Assembly (NCBI GenBank): GCA_943325435.2
Contig: CALPPK020000105.1
Coordinates: forward strand, 1 to 5,494
Source: Bifidobacterium breve
GTDB taxonomy: Bacteria > Actinomycetota > Acidimicrobiia > Acidimicrobiales > Ilumatobacteraceae
Length of the DNA: 5,494 bases
Direction: 5' to 3'
The first letter of the stretch is position 1. Every line of letters starts with the position of its first letter. A program made the translations under genes and the position numbers. Positions 1 to 5,185 of the stretch are shown one piece after another. Below the pieces are notes generated by a model, which had not been told where the DNA came from, did not search any database, and worked only from the letters and a program-made list of their open reading frames with translations.

Positions 1-319
1 GTGTTGGCCTCGTACCACGAAGACATTGAACTGCATTACGGGGGATAGTTCGCTCGCCGGAACTCATCGCGGGCGTGACGCTGCGTTCACTGTTCTCGCT
101 CAGGCGTCAGTGCGTACTGCGCGCAAGTTGATTGATGTTGAAGACGTTCTTGTTGGCGAGGCGCTTGGTGCGTTGATTGCTATTGAAGACCTTGGCGATC
201 CAGCTCGACGTGTGAAGCGTGTACTTCTCTATCGAGTGCAAGATGAGCAGTTGCGCGAATGCTGGCTCTTTGATGAAGATCAGCGCTTTATTGACTCCAT
301 GTGGTCTAAGGAAGCATGA
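1..319 (+). pseudogene. SnoaL-like (NTF2-fold) protein, 5'-truncated and frameshifted
   Basis: This is the C-terminal part of a small SnoaL-like/NTF2-fold protein; the start lies left of the window. Frame 1 reads LASYHEDIELHYG and then meets TAG at 46-48. Frame 2 continues with GDSSLAGTHRGRD and runs to TGA at 317-319, ending with ECWLFDEDQRFIDSMW. Removing one G from the run at 40-44 joins the frames into YGDSSLAGTHRGRD, the expected family layout (acidic strand, D-x-x-L-A-G-x-x-x-G-R-D, then an E-C-W-L-x-D-E-D-Q end). SnoaL-like proteins form cone-shaped alpha+beta barrels that bind small hydrophobic ligands or act as isomerases or hydrolases; the substrate cannot be told here. A separate 97-residue gene starting at TTG 26 is unlikely because the conserved residues continue upstream in the other frame. 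The lesion may be a real mutation or a homopolymer sequencing error near a contig end. Confidence 0.8.
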
Positions 320-428
320 ACAAATGTTGAAGATGCGCAATGTATGCGAGAAGTGTTCTGCTCGGTTACAGGGAAAAATTCGCTGCAATCACCTTCTATA
401 GAGGCCTTGGTTAGACAATACTTCTTGT

Positions 429-1118
429 ATGAAAGACATTCTTCCCGACCTTGCCAATCAGACTCCTCTATGGCTTGCATTGGTGACAGTGGGAGTAAAC
501 GCTGTAGTCGGAGCGTTGCATGCATCTTCTGACGATGAACGCCACTGGGACATCGTAGGCCTTTCAACATTTGCGGTGCTGATGGGCTTAGGCGGCGGAT
601 TCATTCGTGACATCTTGCTCGGAAACACTCCTGTAGAAAGTTTGCGCACTCCGTGGTATCTCGTCACCGTGCTTGCGGGCATCGGTCTTGCATTACTATT
701 CGGACGGCGAATTTCCAGCGCCCATAAATTGGTTGCACTATTGAATTCGGTAGCGCTTGGACTGTTTGCAGTAACCGGAACGGCGTATGCACTGCGTGCT
801 GACTTACCGATTGTTTCAGCAGTGTTTGTTGGCGTGGTCTCGGCTGTTGGTGGTGGAGTGCTGGTCTCGGTCATTAAAGATGAGGTGCCAGAAATTTTGT
901 TGATCAGTACACCAAACGCATTGTTGGCTCTAGCGGTCAGCGGGGTGTACGTCGCGACTGATGTGTGGGAGTCTCAAGCCGCCGGGGTTGCAGGAATTGC
1001 AACAGCAATAATTGCCAACTATTTGGCGCAACGATTCGGTATTCGTACGCGACGAGCAACAGATCGATTGGCGATGTTGCTTACTCGTCAAGAGTCCGTG
1101 GAAGATCTGGATGAGTGA
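429..1118 (+). CDS. UPF0126/TRIC-type cation channel family membrane protein (YadS/YicG-like)
   Basis: This 229-residue integral membrane protein has about seven hydrophobic helices (roughly residues 13-31, 44-60, 77-91, 101-118, 127-147, 157-175 and 183-201) and a charged cytoplasmic-type tail. Family signatures are GLGGGFIRDILLG (residues 53-65, first repeat) and VGGGVLVSVIKDEVP (140-154, second repeat), matching the duplicated three-helix architecture of UPF0126 proteins. Prokaryotic TRIC homologues form trimeric K+-permeable channels, but for UPF0126 members the transported ion is not settled. The second repeat carries Val-Ser where an Arg-Asp pair is common. ATG 429 is the first start after an in-frame TAG at 399-401. 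No convincing Shine-Dalgarno lies before it, so translation may be leaderless or weakly initiated. The 109 bp before it (320-428) hold no gene or clear promoter that I can defend. The 3' end overlaps the next gene by 8 bp, so the two are probably co-transcribed. Confidence 0.88.
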   Translation: MKDILPDLANQTPLWLALVTVGVNAVVGALHASSDDERHWDIVGLSTFAVLMGLGGGFIRDILLGNTPVESLRTPWYLVTVLAGIGLALLFGRRISSAHKLVALLNSVALGLFAVTGTAYALRADLPIVSAVFVGVVSAVGGGVLVSVIKDEVPEILLISTPNALLALAVSGVYVATDVWESQAAGVAGIATAIIANYLAQRFGIRTRRATDRLAMLLTRQESVEDLDE

Positions 1119-1326
1119 AGAACGGGTGACATTAGAGGCGTACACTAAAACTGTGGATACCTGGAAAAATACGAACGAAGACGAGCGTGGTGTCGATGTG
1201 AGTCAGATTCGGAGCCAACTCAGGATGAGCGTTGAGGATCGCGTGCGTCACATGGTTGATGTAGCCAATACGTTCATGAAGATCCGCGACACCGTGAAGA
1301 TTGTCGACAGGCCATTGGGAAGATGA
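1111..1326 (+). CDS. Small partner protein of the downstream nucleotidyltransferase (putative toxin-antitoxin component)
   Basis: This 71-residue soluble, charged, mostly helical protein has no signal peptide or membrane segment. Its C-terminal half (residues 29-63, with RMSVEDRVRHMVDVANTF at 38-55) resembles the short proteins encoded just before AbiEii-like nucleotidyltransferases in many actinobacteria; this is recalled family knowledge and was not searched. ATG 1111 is chosen because a GGAAGA at 1100-1105 gives a reasonable ribosome site, and because it overlaps the TGA of the upstream gene (ATGAGTGA, 8 bp), which favours translational coupling. An internal ATG at 1225 would still keep the conserved core. 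Its own TGA overlaps the ATG of the next gene (ATGA). A role in binding or neutralising the nucleotidyltransferase is inference from gene order and size. Confidence 0.68.
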   Translation: MSEERVTLEAYTKTVDTWKNTNEDERGVDVSQIRSQLRMSVEDRVRHMVDVANTFMKIRDTVKIVDRPLGR

Positions 1327-2144
1327 CGTTCGACCCTGTCGGAATCTGTCGCATCTTGAACGACGAGGGCGTGAAATACGTCGTCCTCGGTGGATTTGCT
1401 GCAATCGTTCACGGGTCTCCATTGCCGACAGAAGACATCGATCTTCTCCCGTCTCGGGATGATGACAACCTCGAGCGTTTGGCGCGTGCTTTGAATCGAT
1501 TAGGCGCGGCAATACGCACCAGTAACGGTCCGGTACGCACGAAGATCGATGCAGGTTTCATCAAGAACATGCCGAACATGTTGAATCTCACGACCAATCT
1601 CGGAGACGTTGATTTGGTCTTTTCCCCTGCTGGACCGCTGAACGGATACGAGCAGTGGAATGCGAGCGCCGTTCTTGCGCAGCTGGAGCCGGGCCTCGTG
1701 ATCTCGGCTGCTTCGCTCGACGATGTGATTGAGTCGAAGATGAAGGCCAATCGGGCCAAAGACTTGCGGAGTTTGCCGTATCTGGAGTCTCTGCGTGATG
1801 AGTTACGCCGTCGAAGCAGAGAGATTCCAAATGCCATCACGATGTATCAGGCAGCGCACGACCGTAAAGATGTCGCCGCTGCTCTCGCACAGTTCACACT
1901 CGATGCAAGAGTGATTGATGATGGTCGTACCTACGAGGGTATTGAAGGCGTCGAAACATTTCTACGAAAAGCTGGGTCGGAGTACACGTACACTCGCACG
2001 GTGATTTCTGCTGAGGAAATCACTACAAATTGTTGGCGAGTGACGAACCGCTTAGAAGGAAATTTTCCTGGTGGGCAAGTTGATTTGTCTTATGAGTTCC
2101 AACTCGAAGGCGAACGCATTGCACGCCTCACCATCGCCCCCTGA
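1323..2144 (+). CDS. AbiEii-like nucleotidyltransferase fused to a C-terminal SnoaL-like domain
   Basis: This 273-residue protein appears to have two domains. Residues 1-165 form a minimal nucleotidyltransferase fold: GGFAAIVHGSPLPTEDIDLL contains the GG (23-24) and the DxD metal-binding pair D38/D40. A third candidate carboxylate is D97 in GDVDLVF. SKMKANRAKDL (138-148) matches the Lys/Arg-rich end usual in this family, which normally stops near here at about 165-180 residues. Residues 168-273 are a complete-looking SnoaL-like/NTF2 domain (MYQAAHDRKDVAAALAQF, DDGRTYEGIEGVETF, GNFPGGQVDLSYEFQLEGERIA). The frame is open throughout with no stop or obvious frameshift at the junction. The nucleotidyltransferase half may transfer nucleotides to RNA or protein, as in AbiEii/MNT-type toxin-antitoxin systems; no substrate can be assigned. 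The start is set by the 4-bp ATGA overlap with the small upstream gene. It converges on the next gene with only 10 bp between the stops and no clear terminator. Confidence 0.82.
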   Translation: MTFDPVGICRILNDEGVKYVVLGGFAAIVHGSPLPTEDIDLLPSRDDDNLERLARALNRLGAAIRTSNGPVRTKIDAGFIKNMPNMLNLTTNLGDVDLVFSPAGPLNGYEQWNASAVLAQLEPGLVISAASLDDVIESKMKANRAKDLRSLPYLESLRDELRRRSREIPNAITMYQAAHDRKDVAAALAQFTLDARVIDDGRTYEGIEGVETFLRKAGSEYTYTRTVISAEEITTNCWRVTNRLEGNFPGGQVDLSYEFQLEGERIARLTIAP

Positions 2145-2154
2145 GATACTTACC

Positions 2155-2994
2155 TCACAATTCAACGTCACCAGCAATGCAAGTGACAACATCGCCCCCG
2201 ATCCAAATGTCATGTGAAGCATCGGCTTCCACATGGACGACACCTGCATATCCAATCGCGGTTCCTTGAGAGGCAAGGTAAGGAGCGGAGAAACGACCTA
2301 AACCAATCAACCATTGGGCAAGTGATGCGTTCAGACTGCCAGTTACCGGATCCTCAAACGTGATTCCATTTGATGAATAAAAGGCACGTACCTCATACGC
2401 AAATTTTGATTGCGGTGAATGTGCTCCGACGACTCCCAGTGTGAGTTTCATTGCAGTGGGTTGAATGGCGAGTACTTCTTCTGCTGAAGCGAGAAGAATT
2501 CCCAACCAGCCTGGTCCGTTGTCAATCCATGCTGCGTCGATGATGGAATCACGGGTAATACCAAGCGACATTGATGCTTCATATATTAATGCTTCGTCTA
2601 CCGCACCGCTTCTAAGCAATGGAGGTGCTGCAAACGAAAGTAAGTTGCCATCACGACGCACAGTGACAAGGCCAACTCCGCATTCCTGCACAACAAAGTC
2701 TTCACTTTTCGGCATACCACCATTTGCGAGCCATGCATGTGAAGAGCCGAGAGTGGGATGGCCTGCGAAGGGGAGCTCATTAGTCGGCGTGAAGATTCTT
2801 ACTTTGTAGTCGGCGCAAGTGTGCGTGGGAGGTAAAAGGAACGTTGTCTCTGACAAGTTCGTCCACTTTGCAAATTTTTGCATATCGGTTGTTGTTAAAC
2901 CTTCTGCATCGATTACAACTGCGAGTGGATTTCCGCGATATGGAGTTTCTCCAAAGACATCCACCTGAACAAATCGCCGTTTCATGAAATGCAT
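2155..2994 (-). CDS. PhzF-family isomerase/epimerase
   Basis: This 279-residue protein has the usual PhzF length and the duplicated DapF-like fold. Visible motifs in order are VDVFGETPYRGNPLAVV (11-27), TNLSETTFLLPP (45-56) with Glu49 as the expected general acid/base, RIFTPTNELPFAGHPTLG (66-83), and FEDPVTGSLNASLAQWL (213-229). PhzF itself isomerises trans-2,3-dihydro-3-hydroxyanthranilate in phenazine synthesis. Most stand-alone relatives have unknown substrates and no phenazine genes are present here, so only the family can be named. It is expected to be cytosolic, with no signal or membrane segment. The longer start (MHFMKRR) is used because a weak purine-rich AGCAAGA lies before it; Met4 is possible. 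It lies 45 bp downstream of the LPXTG protein gene on the same strand with no strong terminator between, so read-through from the TetR-linked promoter is possible. Confidence 0.9.
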   Translation of the reverse strand: MHFMKRRFVQVDVFGETPYRGNPLAVVIDAEGLTTTDMQKFAKWTNLSETTFLLPPTHTCADYKVRIFTPTNELPFAGHPTLGSSHAWLANGGMPKSEDFVVQECGVGLVTVRRDGNLLSFAAPPLLRSGAVDEALIYEASMSLGITRDSIIDAAWIDNGPGWLGILLASAEEVLAIQPTAMKLTLGVVGAHSPQSKFAYEVRAFYSSNGITFEDPVTGSLNASLAQWLIGLGRFSAPYLASQGTAIGYAGVVHVEADASHDIWIGGDVVTCIAGDVEL

Positions 2995-3039
2995 TCTTGC
3001 TCATTGCTGCGATCATCTTGGAGGATGGACGAACTCCTA

Positions 3040-4410
3040 TCAACTGATTTTGCGGCGACTCAGGAGAACGAATCCAGCGACTGTAAAGAAAAGCCCGATC
3101 ACAACAACAGTTGCTGAGTTGCCGCCGGTGGCCGGAAGGGACTCGGACTTCTCCACCTTTTTGGTTGTGGCAATGGTTGTTGTTGTCGTTGCAACGGTTG
3201 TTGTTGTCGCAGTTGGAGCCAAAGTAGTGACTGTCGCTGATGCTGCAGCTGTGGTTGTTGTTGTCACAGCTGCGGTCGTCGTCGTTGCTCCTATGGTTGT
3301 GGTTGCCAAGGTCATGACTCTATTCGCGGTGCCGGTTTCGGAAACAGCGACGAATTTTTCTTGTCCCGTAGATCCACCCCAAATGACTGAATTCCATCGG
3401 TTGCTGACTGTTGAATTTTGTGCCGTCCAGGTGATGCCGTCTGGACTCGTCATTGCTCTGTTTCCAACTCCACAACAGGAAACAGCGACGAATTTTTCTT
3501 GTCCTGCGAGTCCGCCCCAAGTGACTGAATTCCATGGGTTATTTACGGCCGGGGTTTGTGATGTCCAGTTAGTGCCGTCAGGGCTCGTCTTCACAACGCC
3601 GGTTGCTGACACGGCAACAAAGATGCCGTTTGCATATGCCACGGAGCGCCAGGTGTCGCTTGCCGTTGAAGTTTGTGCCGTCCAGGTGATGCCGTCAGGA
3701 CTTGTCATGATTTCACCTCGATACACAGGGGCGCCGGAAAAAGTAACTGAGGAGCCGACAGCGACGAACTTTCCGTTACCCCATACGACTGAATACCAGT
3801 CTTTAACTGCTGCGGTTTGCGATGTCCAGGTGATGCCGTCGGGGCTCGTCATGACTCTGTCGAGAGGAAAGTCGGCAACGGCAACGAATAGTCCATTGCC
3901 CCAGGTGACTGAATTCCACTCAGAATCAGTGGCTGGGATTCGTGATGTCCAGGTGATGCCGTCAGGACTTGTCATGACTCTGTTTGCGGTGCCGGTATCT
4001 GAAACAGCGACGAATTTTTCTTGTCCTGTGGGCCCACCCCAGGTGACCGAATTCCATTCGTTATCTGCTGCTGAAGTTCGTGATGTCCAAGTGATGCCGT
4101 CAGGACTTGTCATCACTCTGTTTCCAGTGCCGGTATCTGAAACAGCGACGAATAGTCCGTTGCCCCAGGTGACTGAATTCCATTCGTTATCTGCTGCTGA
4201 TGTTCGTGATGTCCAAGTGGTGTCATCGGCCTGAGCCACTGAAGAGAAAGCTCCAAACATGGTGAGCACAATTCCTATTGCCGATATTCGAATAGCAATG
4301 TGGCGCCGCTTGGAGAGGCCAATTGCACCCCTTTTCTGTCGGGATACTGCGACAGGAATGAGTGCCAACGTCAACAAGACGATGGGCAGTGTGGTGATGA
4401 AATCGACCAT
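3040..4410 (-). CDS. Sortase-anchored (LPATG) secreted seven-repeat beta-propeller protein
   Basis: This 456-residue cell-wall protein has, in order: a hydrophobic segment (residues 4-22); a basic stretch (23-42); a second hydrophobic segment ending in VAQA (45-61) with a likely signal peptidase site before Asp62; seven tandem repeats (64-367); a Thr/Ala-rich stalk (368-418); LPATG (425-429); a membrane segment (434-450); and the basic tail SRRKIS. Repeats share WTS-x-T, W-N-S-V-T-W-G, F-V-A-V and T-S-P-D-G-I-T-W; the SPDGxxW piece resembles a shortened Asp box. Seven units fit one seven-bladed propeller, which is inference. Sortase would join the LPAT threonine to peptidoglycan, displaying the propeller outside, perhaps to bind glycan or protein ligands. 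ATG 4410 is chosen over the open frame back to 4482 because AGAGGTG stands just before it and the longer form would run through the palindrome. It is divergent from a TetR gene. The only mature-region cysteines are the adjacent pair 312-313. Confidence 0.88.
   Translation of the reverse strand: MVDFITTLPIVLLTLALIPVAVSRQKRGAIGLSKRRHIAIRISAIGIVLTMFGAFSSVAQADDTTWTSRTSAADNEWNSVTWGNGLFVAVSDTGTGNRVMTSPDGITWTSRTSAADNEWNSVTWGGPTGQEKFVAVSDTGTANRVMTSPDGITWTSRIPATDSEWNSVTWGNGLFVAVADFPLDRVMTSPDGITWTSQTAAVKDWYSVVWGNGKFVAVGSSVTFSGAPVYRGEIMTSPDGITWTAQTSTASDTWRSVAYANGIFVAVSATGVVKTSPDGTNWTSQTPAVNNPWNSVTWGGLAGQEKFVAVSCCGVGNRAMTSPDGITWTAQNSTVSNRWNSVIWGGSTGQEKFVAVSETGTANRVMTLATTTIGATTTTAAVTTTTTAAASATVTTLAPTATTTTVATTTTTIATTKKVEKSESLPATGGNSATVVVIGLFFTVAGFVLLSRRKIS
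3043..3138 (-). other. LPXTG cell-wall sorting signal: LPATG, membrane segment, basic tail
   Basis: LPATG is encoded at 3124-3138 (- strand), followed by GNSA, a hydrophobic run of about 17 residues and the tail SRRKIS. This is the complete tripartite signal recognised by class A/E-type sortases. No sortase gene lies in the window, so the enzyme must be encoded elsewhere. Confidence 0.92.
3157..3309 (-). repeat. Low-complexity Thr/Ala-rich stalk of the LPXTG protein
   Basis: This stretch codes for about 51 residues dominated by Thr with Ala and Val, such as TTTTVATTTTTIATT. It appears on the + strand as runs of gttgttgtc-like trinucleotides. Such spacers usually lift a domain through the cell wall and may carry O-linked sugars. 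The short trinucleotide repeats make the length prone to slippage between strains. Confidence 0.85.
3310..4221 (-). repeat. Seven tandem ~39-48-codon repeats (propeller blades)
   Basis: By residue the units are 64-106, 107-152, 153-193, 194-241, 242-280, 281-326 and 327-367. In DNA they are 4093-4221, 3955-4092, 3832-3954, 3688-3831, 3571-3687, 3433-3570 and 3310-3432. Six carry a full SPDG motif; the seventh stops just before it and runs into the stalk, while the first begins with the TTWTS that would follow SPDGI. That offset suits a closed propeller in which the N-terminal strand completes the last blade. Two unit types exist: a short one with GNG-x-FVAV, and a longer one with GQEKFVAV in units 2, 6 and 7. 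Confidence 0.88.
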
Positions 4411-4413
4411 GTT

Positions 4414-4420
4414 CACCTCT
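4414..4420 (-). promoter_or_regulatory. Ribosome binding site of the LPXTG protein gene
   Basis: On the - strand AGAGGTG stands three bases before ATG 4410, with AGAGG five bases away. It is the strongest Shine-Dalgarno in this part of the window and decides the start, since the frame is open a further 24 codons upstream. Confidence 0.8.
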
Positions 4421-4452
4421 TTTGAACAGCAAGGACTGTGCGGCCTGCTTGG

Positions 4453-4481
4453 TTGAATGTGATGTATCTCAATACTATACA
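4453..4481 (+). promoter_or_regulatory. Candidate promoter of the TetR gene
   Basis: TTGAAT (4453-4458) and TATACA (4476-4481) are separated by 17 bp, placing a transcription start near 4488 and a leader of about 20 bases before ATG 4510. The -10 lies inside the palindrome. On the opposite strand TATAGT (4479-4474) is a possible -10 for the LPXTG gene, with TTGAGA (4505-4500) at a long 20-bp spacing. Matches are modest, so both promoter calls are tentative. Confidence 0.4.
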
Positions 4482-4497
4482 TATTGTAGATACATCA
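4460..4497. promoter_or_regulatory. Long inverted repeat, probable TetR operator between divergent genes
   Basis: TGATGTATCT (4460-4469) and AGATACATCA (4488-4497) are exact 10-bp inverted arms. Inside them CAATA (4470-4474) and TATTG (4482-4486) pair as well, offset by one unpaired T at 4487. Extra ATGTAT/ATACAT pairs (4462-4467 and 4477-4482) are nested within. The element is very A/T-rich compared with the flanking genes. It lies between the starts of the TetR gene and the LPXTG gene, over candidate -10 sequences in both directions. This is the classic place for a TetR-family operator controlling itself and its divergent neighbour. The arms are seen directly; binding by the adjacent regulator is inference. 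Confidence 0.78.
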
Positions 4498-4509
4498 TGT
4501 CTCAACAAT

Positions 4510-5163
4510 ATGACCGATACGATGCGATCAATGTCTCGTCGCCAACGCCTTTCCAAGGCCCCTGAGGGGGTGTCAACGCGGGAAAAGATCCTCACTTGTG
4601 CAACCGCGGTGTTAGCTGAAGACGGATTTGATCGCTTCAACGTTCAAAGTGTTCTCGATGGGGCAGAAGTGAGTCGTGCCACGTTGTACAGGCATTTTCC
4701 CGATGTTGATGGGCTCATTGAAGCGGCCCTAGTCGAGACCTTTCGTCAAGAATTAAACCGTTTTCAGAACCTAGCCGATGAACTGGTGGAGCGGTCGACG
4801 GACAACGAGTCATTCCGAAAAGAAGTGCGGGAATATTTCGAAACCTTCAGCACGATTCCTGCAGTATTCCGACTGCGCCGCGCGCACACTTTTGCTCTTG
4901 CATCGAGCAGGCCTGGACTCGCCGCTACCGTCGCAGAGATGCAGGAAACGGTCACCGATAAATGGGAAGCAACAATTCAAGCGGCTCAAGATAAAGGACT
5001 CTTTCGTCAAGATCTTGATACTCGAGCAGCAGCGGTGATGCTTCAAGCAGTTGCACTTGGGCGAATCGTTGACGATACGGCCGTGAGTCACATCGGCAAT
5101 GAACGATGGGCGAACATGTACTTTGAACTCGTAGATCGCACGATGATGGTGATCTCTCATTAG
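4510..5163 (+). CDS. TetR/AcrR-family transcriptional regulator
   Basis: This 217-residue regulator has an N-terminal TetR helix-turn-helix at about residues 22-68: STREKILTCATAVLAEDGFD leads into VSRATLYRHFPDVDGLI, which holds the recognition helix (about 55-61). The C-terminal 150 residues are helical, with KGLFRQDLDTRAAAVMLQA (162-180) typical of the ligand-binding/dimer domain. Members are usually dimeric repressors released by a small ligand; the ligand here is unknown. The frame is open to 4438, but that start would run through the palindrome, so ATG 4510 is preferred. ATG 4522 and ATG 4531 (MSRRQRL) are also possible and none has a good Shine-Dalgarno. Divergent placement and the shared palindrome suggest autoregulation plus control of the LPXTG gene. 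A 7-bp hairpin covers the stop codon. Confidence 0.9.
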   Translation: MTDTMRSMSRRQRLSKAPEGVSTREKILTCATAVLAEDGFDRFNVQSVLDGAEVSRATLYRHFPDVDGLIEAALVETFRQELNRFQNLADELVERSTDNESFRKEVREYFETFSTIPAVFRLRRAHTFALASSRPGLAATVAEMQETVTDKWEATIQAAQDKGLFRQDLDTRAAAVMLQAVALGRIVDDTAVSHIGNERWANMYFELVDRTMMVISH

Positions 5164-5169
5164 AGAGAT
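5152..5169. other. Hairpin over the TetR stop codon
   Basis: ATCTCTC (5152-5158) and GAGAGAT (5163-5169) form a perfect 7-bp stem with loop ATTA. It lies between convergent genes whose stops are 22 bp apart. There is no T run after it on either strand, so it is not a standard intrinsic terminator, though it could help end transcription or protect the 3' end. Confidence 0.5.
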
Positions 5170-5185
5170 TAGCAAACAGCAGACT

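Noticed and set aside
458..874. 138-codon - strand frame opposite the UPF0126 gene
   Set aside because: Composition is Thr/Pro-rich antisense of a membrane protein, with no domain and no ribosome site. The + strand gene has clear family motifs.
2145..2157. Short TGAG...CTCA inverted repeat between convergent genes as a terminator
   Set aside because: The stem is only 4 bp with no T run; chance is sufficient.
3020..3036. GGAG...CTCC pair between the LPXTG and phzF-like genes as a terminator
   Set aside because: The stem is only 4 bp with a 10-base loop and no T run, so read-through remains likely.
3157..4221. CRISPR-like array
   Set aside because: The periodic repeats are coding, with imperfect 117-144 bp units and no uniform short repeats or spacers.
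2984..4234. Open + strand frame of 416 codons with Val-rich and repeated MPSGLV segments
   Set aside because: It is the antisense of the LPXTG repeats. Tandem in-frame repeats of biased composition keep the opposite strand open. It has no ribosome site or recognisable domain and lies against a well-supported gene.
4411..4482. Longer N-terminus for the LPXTG protein (start at 4482)
   Set aside because: It would run through the palindrome and a ribosome site, and the extra 24 residues have no signal-peptide character. ATG 4410 has AGAGGTG directly before it.
4438..4509. Longer N-terminus for the TetR protein (start at 4438)
   Set aside because: The extra 24 residues are encoded by the palindrome/promoter region and lie outside the family's usual N-terminus.
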